A DNA stretch of 33,552 bases from the NCBI GenBank assembly GCA_029593465.1, contig JAKTNK010000018.1, positions 1-33,552 on the forward strand. The letters are read 5' to 3'. The notes under the pieces are model-generated. The model was not told the origin of the DNA. It made no database searches and worked only from the letters and a program-made list of their open reading frames with translations. The position numbers and the translations under genes were made by a program. Source of the DNA: Streptococcus suis. Its GTDB lineage: Bacteria; Bacillota; Bacilli; Lactobacillales; Streptococcaceae. Below, piece by piece: positions 23,872 to 31,421 of the stretch (positions within the stretch are counted from its first letter, which is position 1; each line of letters starts with the position of its first letter).

Positions 23872-25188
23872 TTAATAACGAATACTACGCTGATAGTCTC
23901 TTGACCAAGGTCTGCGATGTTCAGGGAAATAGGCTTTCGCTGACTGTTTCTCTCGTGGACGAGAATGGTCAGACCCTTGAGAAATAGATTGGTATTTCTC
24001 TCGCCAATCCCCAAAGAACAGCTCTCTCAAATTCCCTTCGTATAACATCACGATGAGTTGCGCCATGGTTTCTGCTCCCCAGAAGGTCCAATACATGCCA
24101 CGTTTCTTCATCCGATAGGTGATTTTACGATGTTGACTCTCCATAACACCAATACCTGCAGGGGGTAAACCTCTCATCTCAGCGGATAAAGTATACTGAA
24201 AATTCGCAAGATATTGTTTCTTAACGCTTACTAAGGTCTCGAGTCTATCACTTGACTCTTCTAAACTTTCAGCGGTCTCAAATGCCATTCTGAGTTTTCC
24301 TTTATCATGCGTTTGAATCGCTTGAAAGGCTAAATCAAGCAGCTCTCGGCAGTAAGGCTTAAAGGTTTTTTTGAGGTACTTATTGACATGGTACTCATCC
24401 CAAAAATGCTCATGATGCTTGATGCCCAAGGCCTTGGCCATTTCTTTAAAAACATAAGGGGTATAGCCGTGACCCCCATCTGAATTCGTAATCAAGAGGG
24501 TCTTATCGGTGATGTCAAAATGATTGTAGAGATAATCAATCACCTGGTCTCTCGTCAAACGGTTACTGAGTGTCAGAAACTCTTTTTTACCAGTTAATAC
24601 AAATCGCTTTCCACCTGCTCTTTGGCTGCCCGTATGAACCATAAAATGCGATAAGTCAAAGTGTCTGTTCTCAGTTTCTTCATGTCTCGCCTTAACCATA
24701 ACGCCATCACCTTCAATATAGATAATATCAACGGCTTGTTTTTGAGGCGCTTCTTTTTCTTCAAAAAAGCGATAATCTTCTCGTTCTTCCAGTAGCTGAC
24801 GAGCAAGCTTGACGGCTTTGACAACGGTTGATTTGGTGATATGAACATTATAGGTCAACCAAACCGTATGAACCACTTTGGCATAGGGCATCATGGTGGC
24901 GAGTTCTGCCACTTGATACAAAAATTCTTTAGAGTACCTGACATAAGGTTCTAAACCGAGATAGTCATCGACAGGAGTGACCCAATGCCTCCCTTTTCGC
25001 CATCGTCTTCGCCTAAAGCGAATCTCCCCAAAAGTCAGCGTGACCGTTCGTTCAGTTGACTGCACATAAGTATAACCTCGTTGCTTCATGATTGGAATCA
25101 TATCTTGATCGTGTTTTGCCACCAACCGATGAAACTCCTTAATAGCTACTTCTTGACATTGTCTTTTTAAGACACGCTCGTCGATCAC
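23872..25188 (-). CDS. ISLre2-family transposase
   Basis: 438 aa. Matches the ISLre2/UPF0236-type transposase pattern: an N-terminal region with TVTLTFGEIRFRRRRWRKG, then acidic active-site candidates in IEGDGVMVKARHEE (about 157-170) and NSDGGHGY (about 233-240), followed by HHEHFWDEYHVNKYL and MESQHRKITYRMKKRGM near the C-terminus. The frame is intact over the family's normal length. I could not find the terminal inverted repeats or target duplication, so the element's ends are unresolved. It separates rpmH from the conjugation block. Confidence 0.88.
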   Translation of the reverse strand: MIDERVLKRQCQEVAIKEFHRLVAKHDQDMIPIMKQRGYTYVQSTERTVTLTFGEIRFRRRRWRKGRHWVTPVDDYLGLEPYVRYSKEFLYQVAELATMMPYAKVVHTVWLTYNVHITKSTVVKAVKLARQLLEEREDYRFFEEKEAPQKQAVDIIYIEGDGVMVKARHEETENRHFDLSHFMVHTGSQRAGGKRFVLTGKKEFLTLSNRLTRDQVIDYLYNHFDITDKTLLITNSDGGHGYTPYVFKEMAKALGIKHHEHFWDEYHVNKYLKKTFKPYCRELLDLAFQAIQTHDKGKLRMAFETAESLEESSDRLETLVSVKKQYLANFQYTLSAEMRGLPPAGIGVMESQHRKITYRMKKRGMYWTFWGAETMAQLIVMLYEGNLRELFFGDWREKYQSISQGSDHSRPREKQSAKAYFPEHRRPWSRDYQRSIRY

Positions 25189-25265
25189 TTTAAAACCTCC
25201 ACAATCTTGTGATTAGGTATTAGTGTACTGATTTCCAGTTTGGACTTCAAGTTCTTTTTCGCAAT

Positions 25266-25298
25266 CAAAAACCTCTTGGATGACTGATCCAAGAGGTT
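25266..25298 (-). terminator. terminator of the conjugation block
   Basis: AACCTCTTGGAT / ATCCAAGAGGTT is a 12-bp perfect stem with a 5-nt loop, followed by a T-run on the minus strand, about 20 nt after the last gene of the block. Confidence 0.85.
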
Positions 25299-25319
25299 TA
25301 TTGACATTCCTAATACCAA

Positions 25320-25634
25320 CTATGACTGACGACGGTTTTTTGTTAAAAAGACCCACAAGCCCATTAAGGCAATAATGGCTACGATACCTAATAGAGCAAT
25401 GACAAACAAACTCAGTGCTGCTGACCAAAGGATTGGTCCACCGCCACATAAGACCATAAGCAAAAGAATCGCTATAATGGCTCCCCCATCCGATAAAAAT
25501 TTTCGAAAGAACCCATACAAACACAAGAGGAAAAAGACTTGAAAGCCAAATTGACCAAATAAAGTGGCACAAATACCAGCCACAATAAACAAAGTGATAC
25601 ATGCCCCTATAAATCGAAGATTGATAATATACAT
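25320..25634 (-). CDS. small membrane protein of the conjugation block
   Basis: 104 aa with about four hydrophobic segments and a basic C-terminus (KNRRQS). The start follows AGGAGTTAGCTT. It lies 3 nt after the RHH-like gene and shares its promoter. No family is recognised; the pairing suggests its expression is controlled by the RHH-like protein. It could be an entry-exclusion or accessory transfer protein. Confidence 0.5.
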   Translation of the reverse strand: MYIINLRFIGACITLFIVAGICATLFGQFGFQVFFLLCLYGFFRKFLSDGGAIIAILLLMVLCGGGPILWSAALSLFVIALLGIVAIIALMGLWVFLTKNRRQS

Positions 25635-25637
25635 AAG

Positions 25638-25856
25638 CTAACTCCTATAAATCCTTTTAATGTTTTCCCACTCACGCTCAATCACCTGTTCCAGATAGTC
25701 CGAAGCTGATTTAGCGCCATGATACTGAACTAAGGCTTCTAACTTCTCTTCCCGTGTTTTAGGATAAAAGGCCAAGGTGTACCGTTTTTTCTTTTCATAG
25801 TTCCTTGGTGCTTCTTGTCGTCGTTTATCCAAATGGTTGCTCTTCTCTCTAGCCAT
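25638..25856 (-). CDS. candidate ribbon-helix-helix DNA-binding protein
   Basis: 72 aa, strongly basic at the N-terminus (KSNHLDKRRQEAPRNYEKKK), followed by a beta-strand-like KRYTLAFYP and two helices (KTREEKLEALVQYHG and SASDYLEQVIEREWENIK). This strand-helix-helix order fits the MetJ/Arc/CopG fold. A 28-bp palindrome covers its promoter, as expected for a self-regulating RHH repressor. Such proteins control transfer genes on other Gram-positive conjugative elements. No firm family match can be made by eye. Confidence 0.5.
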   Translation of the reverse strand: MAREKSNHLDKRRQEAPRNYEKKKRYTLAFYPKTREEKLEALVQYHGAKSASDYLEQVIEREWENIKRIYRS

Positions 25857-25872
25857 GTTTATTTCCCTCTTT

Positions 25873-25903
25873 ATTATAATGACGTAACTTGTTATGTCAT
25901 TAT
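25873..25903 (-). promoter_or_regulatory. promoter overlapped by a 28-bp palindromic operator
   Basis: ATAATGACGTAACT (25876-25889) is the near-perfect inverse of TGTTATGTCATTAT (25890-25903), 12 of 14 positions pairing. The minus-strand -10 TATAAT (25873-25878) and a -35-like ATGACA (25895-25900, 16-nt spacing) both fall inside or at the edge of it. The gene start is 17 nt downstream of the -10. A dimeric or tetrameric repressor bound here would block the promoter. Confidence 0.6.
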
Positions 25904-25954
25904 TTTACCATAAAAGAAGCCTACTGTCCATTCAGAACCTGCCATGCTAAGCAA

Positions 25955-26539
25955 TTAACCATATGTTGCGCCAATATCTCCACCGATAATCTGAACGATC
26001 TGAAACTGATCAACTGTTTTGTTCCAATTGCCAATCAAATAAGCATTAGAGCTATTCTCCTTTGTTAAAACGACTAAAAACTGAAGAACGTCTTTTGCTT
26101 TAGAGGGGGTTACTAAAAGACTTGCTTGATCCACTTGATAGTGATTGACCAGAAAAGCAATGCCGACTGTTTCAAGCATGGCTTGACTTGTCATGCTTAA
26201 ATGATTGTCAACCGTCCCTGTGACAGCTGATACGCTTTTGGAATCTGCTAGCGTTTGAAGTCCTTTGAAAAGACTAGCTGAGAGCTGCTTCTTCTCAGAT
26301 GACTTAACACTTCCGTAGGGTCGCTCTAAAGCCAAAAAAGCCTGTCGATAATTTTTTTCGTTTTTAGTTTCAGTTGGTACTCTGTCTGATGACTGTTCTT
26401 TTTCTGTCGTCACCTTCTCCCTTGGTGTGGTAGTTTGGGAAGGCTTTTTATGAGGGTGTATGAATGACATTCCGACAAAAATACCGACCAACAAGGCAAT
26501 GCCGACAAACATCCAATACTCTTTGAGGTATTTTAACAT
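25955..26539 (-). CDS. VirB8/TcpC-like conjugal transfer protein
   Basis: 194 aa: one N-terminal membrane helix (about 9-28), a polar linker (about 30-65) and a C-terminal domain (about 65-194) that should lie outside the membrane. This layout and the position after the wall hydrolase fit the TcpC/Orf13 or VirB8-type scaffold of Gram-positive T4SSs, although it is shorter than Tn916 Orf13. I chose the ATG at 26539 because AAAGGAG precedes it; a longer reading would overlap the upstream gene by 300 nt. Confidence 0.55.
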   Translation of the reverse strand: MLKYLKEYWMFVGIALLVGIFVGMSFIHPHKKPSQTTTPREKVTTEKEQSSDRVPTETKNEKNYRQAFLALERPYGSVKSSEKKQLSASLFKGLQTLADSKSVSAVTGTVDNHLSMTSQAMLETVGIAFLVNHYQVDQASLLVTPSKAKDVLQFLVVLTKENSSNAYLIGNWNKTVDQFQIVQIIGGDIGATYG

Positions 26540-26555
26540 CTCTTCTCCTTTAACA

Positions 26556-27854
26556 TTACTTAATATGAGCTTCTTTACCATCTGGATAGGCAAAGGTAGT
26601 GATTTCTGCTTTTTGCTGGGCAGGTGTCCAAATACGGTAGTTCCATGTGTTGTTTTGATGGAAGTAATCGTGTCCTGATAAGGGGGTATTTTGTTCCACA
26701 ATAAGGATTGAGCCATTCTCAAAGACATGGCAGACAATACCAGTGTGGCCATAACCGCCACCTCCATTTTGAGTGGAGAAGATAGCCCCTTTTTTGGGGG
26801 TTGTTTTGACACGATTACCAAAAATACTGGCCCAAGCGTTTGCTTGATCTTTCCCATTACCGATAACCACTCCTGAATGCCCCCATAAACGATTGCCTAA
26901 GCTAACCGTTAAATCAACACATTGACCTGAATTTTCGACCCAACCACTACCACCATAGACTAAGCCATTTTGGCTAGGGTCAATGATATAGGATTTTAGA
27001 CTCTGTGGAAGATTGTCTGGTTTATAGCCCCAAGCCGTCGCATCGGCTGGAACAGTTCCTGTTCCGTCTATCGCATCACCTGATGACCCGTCGCTACAAT
27101 CACTAAACGTTTCAACCGTGACAGGCTCTCGCTTGGTATCAGATGAGAAAGAAGATTGGGAGGTTTGATAGGGCTTTTCTCCGTACTGCTCAATAGCTTT
27201 TTGATCTAACCATTTGTACTTTGTGCCTAAGGTCTGGTACATGGTGACTAACTTTGTCTTATATGACCCATCAGTCGCCCAACCACCGTCCGCAATAGCA
27301 GAAAGCGTGGCGACACCGTCTGTATTATTGATGGCTTTTTGATACAAGGTTTGATGTGCCATGAATTCTGCTTTTCCAACAATCCCTGCATCATAGCTTG
27401 AAAACCACGTGTAAGCCCCACCTGTACCATCCCCAACACTAGCTCCCGGTTTCGTTCCTGACAGGTCCACACTATCTTGGCCATAGGTTGCTAAGGTCAC
27501 TGGAAAGTTAGATAGGCTAGAGGTTTTCACTCCACCCATATTATGAGCTTGCCAGAGGGATGTGCCATTGGGATTACTGAAATTAAAGCCATTTTCAATC
27601 ATGGTCTGTGTGATGGATGCGGATGGCAAGAAGCCTCCCGCTTTCCACGAAAGGATATAGGCTTCCTCATGTTGCTTGACAAAGTCATCAATCGAAGCGT
27701 TGCTGGCATCCATCTCGACAGAAACTGGCTGTGGACTCACCTCACAAGAGGATGATTCCCCACTCACAGAACTGATTAATAGGCTGGTAAAAGCAACAAT
27801 GACCATATACCCCAATAAGAACAAGCTACCAACCACTATGATTGCTTTTTTCAT
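26556..27854 (-). CDS. conjugation-associated cell-wall hydrolase (glucosaminidase-like plus CHAP)
   Basis: 432 aa. An N-terminal membrane anchor or signal (about 5-30) is followed by a glucosaminidase/lysozyme-like domain (about 55-225, with SITQTMIENGFNFSN and AHNMGGVK), a Ser-rich linker and a C-terminal CHAP amidase/endopeptidase domain (about 285-410). CHAP catalytic residues are visible: Cys312 in GQCVDLT, His370 in YGHTG and Glu387 in VEQN. This is the VirB1-like counterpart (TrsG/TraG of pSK41/pIP501; Orf14 of Tn916) that opens peptidoglycan for the transfer channel. The start follows AGGAGATTGAG. Confidence 0.88.
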   Translation of the reverse strand: MKKAIIVVGSLFLLGYMVIVAFTSLLISSVSGESSSCEVSPQPVSVEMDASNASIDDFVKQHEEAYILSWKAGGFLPSASITQTMIENGFNFSNPNGTSLWQAHNMGGVKTSSLSNFPVTLATYGQDSVDLSGTKPGASVGDGTGGAYTWFSSYDAGIVGKAEFMAHQTLYQKAINNTDGVATLSAIADGGWATDGSYKTKLVTMYQTLGTKYKWLDQKAIEQYGEKPYQTSQSSFSSDTKREPVTVETFSDCSDGSSGDAIDGTGTVPADATAWGYKPDNLPQSLKSYIIDPSQNGLVYGGSGWVENSGQCVDLTVSLGNRLWGHSGVVIGNGKDQANAWASIFGNRVKTTPKKGAIFSTQNGGGGYGHTGIVCHVFENGSILIVEQNTPLSGHDYFHQNNTWNYRIWTPAQQKAEITTFAYPDGKEAHIK

Positions 27855-27863
27855 CTCAATCTC

Positions 27864-28112
27864 CTACCACAATCCAAGTATGGTTCGCATGATGGCATAG
27901 ACAAGTAAGAAGGTAAAGACAATAATCCCTACTTTTTTCAAATCCTTGAGGAATTGACGGTTTCTCTCTGCCTGTGCCTTGAGTCGCTCTGGATCAGATG
28001 GGCCATCAGATGCAAAATACTCCCGTTCTTGTCGCATCCGTTCTTTACGAATCGCCACATAAGCCTCTAAGGCTAACTTTTGTCGGCTGAAAAAGCCTTG
28101 TTTAGACTTCAT
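27864..28112 (-). CDS. small single-pass membrane protein of the transfer operon
   Basis: 82 aa: a basic, helical N-terminal two-thirds (FFSRQKLALEAYVAIRKERM, then RLKAQAERNRQFLKDLKK) and one C-terminal membrane helix (about 62-80). It starts after AAGGAAGTCAACTA and lies between the VirB4-like and wall-hydrolase genes. Tail-anchored topology suggests a structural or adaptor part of the secretion machine; no family is recognised. Confidence 0.5.
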   Translation of the reverse strand: MKSKQGFFSRQKLALEAYVAIRKERMRQEREYFASDGPSDPERLKAQAERNRQFLKDLKKVGIIVFTFLLVYAIMRTILGLW

Positions 28113-28130
28113 TAGTTGACTTCCTTTCTC

Positions 28131-30083
28131 TTACTGAATACTGCCATAACGCTCTAATTCTTGCGCTAAGAATTGTTGGTTAAATACAATATTTTTGACT
28201 CCTGCAATGTTCATGAATAGCTGTCCCTTCGCTAATTTCGGTAGGGTCTCAAGCTCTGAAGCATTCATCGCCCCATGTAAGGCGTTGGATAGAAGCCCAA
28301 TACTGGTTTCATCTGTTTGTGCAAAAACCCTATATTGCATTAAGCCAAACATCCGTCTCACAGCTAACACATAAGGATCTTTGGCAGACATCTGATTAGA
28401 TTCCAGTAAAATCCCTTCTAAAGAGTGAACCGCTAAGATAACCCCCGCAAAGTTATAGCCCATCCGATCAATCACCGTTGCTAGAAGAGACACACTTTGT
28501 TCATACTGAGGGTTAATCAGTGTCTGGGCATCACTGATACTCACGATATAGTGGGGCATATCCATCTCCGTCAATTGCGGATCAGCTTTTAATTTTTGAC
28601 GGCATTGTTTGGCATTATTCACCATATCTGCCGACATCAAAGACAATAATGAGAACACTTGAGCATTGAGGAGATGAGGGCTATCCACTAAACCTGATAA
28701 GTCAAAGGTCACCACTTGTTCTTTAGAGATATCTTGAAAGGCGGTTGTCCCTTCAAAAATAGCCGCATGAGAACTTAAGAGTTCTTCAAAGGTATTAAGT
28801 GCTCGATTAATCGTTTTTAATTCCAATTCATCAGGGTGTTTGCGGGCTTGTCCCTGACGTTTCCGATCTTCTAGAAAGAGGATGAAATCGGACAAAATCG
28901 GATATTCTCCTGCCACCAATTGCGTGGCACGCAACTCTCCCTCATGGAGAGCAGGATTGCGATACCAAATCCTAACCTCATCAATATAGAAATCGTTAAC
29001 CAATTTCCCAAAGGTTGCAAGGTCATCTCCTGTTACCTCACTATTAAGCAACTGAAAGAGATTTTTCAATTTTTGGAGGTGTTGTTGGTAGGATTTTTCT
29101 TCATCAACTTCAATCCCATTATCTTTGGTTACCGTTGGAAAGATTTGGAAAGGGTTAATGCGATTGGTTTCCCCTGACAAGTCAAGAACCAAGCCCTTTT
29201 GTTCCTTGGTTTGGTCTGTAAACATGCCACTGGCATCAAGATTACGGATGAAGTGACCTTTAGCATAAAGATCATCGGTTTGTTTCAAGAGAAAAGAGCG
29301 TTGACCCATTTTAGGATTGCCTGACACAATCATAAAAGAGCGTGTTCGACGGTCATCACGATGCAGAAAATCGAAATTAACCGCCCCTTTAGTTGGTGTC
29401 CAACCAAAATAAGAGCCTCTTTCGTCCTCTAGCTTGGTATGATTGAAAGGGTAGCCTCCTGCAAGATCATCCACCCGAATAAACGTGCCTTTGCGATGAT
29501 TGGGAAGCTCTTGTTGGAGTGATGCTGGCACAAAGGGCGCTTGGTATTCCAAATCTTGTTCGCCTAATAAAATCGTAGCCTTATATTTCGAGGTCTTATT
29601 TTTAAGATTGGTCACTTGTTCAAACAAGCCTTCTCTAGTCTGATCAGACACATAAACCCTTGTGTACATGCCAAAAGTGGCTAGATTGGTCCGTTCAATT
29701 TCTTGGTGAAGTTGGGTCAATTCACGAATTTGGGATAGTTCGGTCTGATTAGCAACAACCTTGGCATTGTCTGACAGACGTGTCGCTTTTTCTTCGATGG
29801 AATCCTGCAAGACCGTTTTGATTTCTTGATTGTCTTGACGATAAAGACTTAGAAAAGCAATCGTATCAGGCAGTTGCAAAAGGTCTGTCAACCAAAAGCG
29901 AGGCAGATCAGAAGCAGGATAGCCGTAGTAATGTAAGGTCGTGTGTAGCCCATCACCTGCTTCAAAATAGCGATCCGATTTGAGAAAGGTCACATTCCCG
30001 TGGGGTTGAATGGTACTCAAGAGGGCTAAATCATAACCTTCCTTAATGAGTTGGCGTTCTTGTCGTTTCTTTAGTAATGGCAT
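28131..30083 (-). CDS. VirB4-like (TrsE/TraE-type) conjugation ATPase with degenerate P-loop
   Basis: 650 aa, the length of the pSK41 TrsE / pIP501 TraE group. N-terminal VirB4 region (about 1-200), then the motor domain. The Walker A position reads GNPKMGQRS (255-263), lacking the GK[S/T] lysine, and the Walker B-like segment HYIVSISDAQTLIN (511-524) has Asp-Ala instead of Asp-Glu. ETNRINPFQIFP (305-316) is a typical VirB4 stretch. VirB4 proteins power T4SS assembly and substrate transfer at the membrane. Its own strong ribosome binding site (AAGGAGGAAAAC) shows it is a separate gene, not a frameshift product. The ATPase activity is doubtful if the motif reading is right. Confidence 0.8.
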   Translation of the reverse strand: MPLLKKRQERQLIKEGYDLALLSTIQPHGNVTFLKSDRYFEAGDGLHTTLHYYGYPASDLPRFWLTDLLQLPDTIAFLSLYRQDNQEIKTVLQDSIEEKATRLSDNAKVVANQTELSQIRELTQLHQEIERTNLATFGMYTRVYVSDQTREGLFEQVTNLKNKTSKYKATILLGEQDLEYQAPFVPASLQQELPNHRKGTFIRVDDLAGGYPFNHTKLEDERGSYFGWTPTKGAVNFDFLHRDDRRTRSFMIVSGNPKMGQRSFLLKQTDDLYAKGHFIRNLDASGMFTDQTKEQKGLVLDLSGETNRINPFQIFPTVTKDNGIEVDEEKSYQQHLQKLKNLFQLLNSEVTGDDLATFGKLVNDFYIDEVRIWYRNPALHEGELRATQLVAGEYPILSDFILFLEDRKRQGQARKHPDELELKTINRALNTFEELLSSHAAIFEGTTAFQDISKEQVVTFDLSGLVDSPHLLNAQVFSLLSLMSADMVNNAKQCRQKLKADPQLTEMDMPHYIVSISDAQTLINPQYEQSVSLLATVIDRMGYNFAGVILAVHSLEGILLESNQMSAKDPYVLAVRRMFGLMQYRVFAQTDETSIGLLSNALHGAMNASELETLPKLAKGQLFMNIAGVKNIVFNQQFLAQELERYGSIQ

Positions 30084-30093
30084 GTTTTCCTCC

Positions 30094-30741
30094 TTAAAGA
30101 CTGTCTGACAGGTTATAGAACTGGGTTAAGAGCTGTTTTTTCTTCTCTAATCGAATAGGTTCAGGCACAAAGTCTTGATTACCACTGGTTTGTACCTTAC
30201 GCACTAAGACATCCATATCTGTGATGGTCGACGCAAAGAGCCACAAAATAAACTCGGCATTATAGATTTCATGTTTGATTTGTTCTTCAATCCGAATCTT
30301 CGTTTCTAAGAGTTGCTTTCGATCCAACAATTGTTGCTCGTGCCTCTCTGAGAGAGAGGGCTGCCCCAATGCCATTTTGACATCCTCTAAATGGTGTCTC
30401 AGATGAGCGATTTGAGGGTCTGTATTGGTTGGGAGTCGTGTGGTTTCAACTTGAATATCCGCATGGACACTGGTTAACCACGTTTCAAAATTCATCAAGG
30501 TCCGTCTGATTTCACTATCGCTCAAATAATCCAAGTCCTTGCCTGAGATTTCCATTAACTCAAGGTAAGTATCATCTTTCAGCTGAATATAGTGAGGGGT
30601 CTGAGACTGAATGGCTTTGACCGCTAGTAAGTCAAGCGTTGATTTGGTTAAGTTAAAGCGTTTTGATTGGGCAAAGGCTTCCCTTTTTCCTAGTCGTTTA
30701 GTTGTGCTTTCAGTTTGTTGTTCTTGTTTTCTAAGCGCCAT
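30094..30741 (-). CDS. TrsD/TraD-like conjugal transfer protein
   Basis: 215 aa, soluble, with a basic N-terminus and a coiled coil (about 115-165, HEQQLLDRKQLLETKIRIEE). It directly precedes the VirB4-like gene, 10 nt apart. Size and position match TrsD of pSK41/pGO1 and TraD of pIP501; it may form a functional unit with the ATPase. I chose the ATG at 30741 because AAGGAGG lies just before it; it overlaps the end of the upstream gene by 11 nt. A longer reading from 30831 lacks a ribosome binding site. Assignment is by position and size, not by motifs. Confidence 0.55.
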   Translation of the reverse strand: MALRKQEQQTESTTKRLGKREAFAQSKRFNLTKSTLDLLAVKAIQSQTPHYIQLKDDTYLELMEISGKDLDYLSDSEIRRTLMNFETWLTSVHADIQVETTRLPTNTDPQIAHLRHHLEDVKMALGQPSLSERHEQQLLDRKQLLETKIRIEEQIKHEIYNAEFILWLFASTITDMDVLVRKVQTSGNQDFVPEPIRLEKKKQLLTQFYNLSDSL

Positions 30742-31042
30742 GCTTGCCTCCTTGCCTGTGATTAATACTAATGTAGCGTTTGCGTCTTCGTCTGAAGAAT
30801 AAGACAATACTCTGCCAGTTTTTCTTGCCACCTCTAACAGGCAATAGCAAATAAACCACTATAGCAACACTTAAGAGCCAAAAGACTAAAAAGACTGGCC
30901 ACTCTTGTGGGGGAAACACTCTCATGCCAAAGGTAAAGGCTAAAATCCCTGTTAAGCTGACAAAGACAATATCCATGAGAAAGATACCTAATATTTTGAT
31001 TTTGGCATGGATATCACGTGGCACACCGTAACTGTCTTTCAT
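30731..31042 (-). CDS. PrgI/TcpE-like small conjugation membrane protein
   Basis: 103 aa. A soluble start (MKDSYGVPRDIHAKIKILG) is followed by two membrane helices (about 17-38 and 46-68) and a basic tail (FFRRRRKRYISINH). Such two-helix proteins (PrgI, TrsC, TcpE/Orf17) precede VirB4-type ATPases in Gram-positive conjugation operons and help anchor the complex. I chose the ATG at 31042, after AAGGAGGAATTAGGT. First gene after an internal terminator. Confidence 0.7.
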   Translation of the reverse strand: MKDSYGVPRDIHAKIKILGIFLMDIVFVSLTGILAFTFGMRVFPPQEWPVFLVFWLLSVAIVVYLLLPVRGGKKNWQSIVLFFRRRRKRYISINHRQGGKHGA

Positions 31043-31118
31043 ACCTAATTCCTCCTTGATTAATGATGTTCCTATCATAAAGGATAAGGCAAAAACGTGT
31101 TCTTAAATGGGCAACTGA

Positions 31119-31155
31119 CTAAAAAAGAACACCTCACTCAAGGTGAGATGTTCTT
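31119..31155 (-). terminator. intrinsic terminator overlapping the BRCT gene stop
   Basis: On the minus strand AAGAACATCTCAC / GTGAGGTGTTCTT (one G-U pair, 5-nt loop, 31125-31155) is followed by TTTTTTA. The BRCT stop codon (31134-31136) is inside the stem. It splits the transfer operon. Confidence 0.75.
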
Positions 31156-31418
31156 AGCCAGTCAAAAAACTGACTTTCTGTCACTAGTGTAATCGCTTGA
31201 CCTTGATCTTTTAAGGTTTTAGCCACAAGGAGCTTTCGAGACTCTTTCTCAGGTTCAAAGAGGGAGAGTTGTTTATGGCCCACAATGAGAATATCGGTTT
31301 GCCTTGATACAAATCCTTGAATCCTTGCCCCTGCAGCTTCTAGATAACGAATAGCTTCGACACGTTTTAAGGGTCTTAGACTTCCTGTAATAACCACGTG
31401 CTTGCCCTTTAGCTCCAT
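31134..31418 (-). CDS. stand-alone BRCT-domain protein
   Basis: 94 aa, essentially one BRCT domain as at the C-terminus of bacterial DNA ligase LigA: GKHVVITGSLRPLKRVEAIR (about 4-23), AGARIQGFVSRQTDILIVG (about 29-47, where ligases have the T..LV.G pattern) and a C-terminal FFDWL. BRCT modules bind phosphate groups on DNA ends or proteins. It is 3 nt downstream of the large membrane protein gene. A role at nicked or processed transfer DNA is possible but unproven. Confidence 0.8.
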   Translation of the reverse strand: MELKGKHVVITGSLRPLKRVEAIRYLEAAGARIQGFVSRQTDILIVGHKQLSLFEPEKESRKLLVAKTLKDQGQAITLVTESQFFDWLRTSHLE

Positions 31419-31421
31419 GGG

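Noticed and set aside
23718-24014. 98-codon minus-strand ORF overlapping the transposase end
   Set aside because: It runs out of frame through the transposase 3' end and the promoter region, with no start signals.
25213-25602. 129-codon ORF opposite frame in the small membrane protein gene
   Set aside because: It crosses the terminator stem at 25270-25298 and has no ribosome binding site; the 104-aa frame has both start signal and neighbour spacing.
28131-30831. VirB4 gene broken by a frameshift
   Set aside because: The downstream part has its own ATG with AAGGAGG at good spacing and the normal length of TrsE/TraE proteins, and the upstream part matches a separate TrsD-like gene in size and position.
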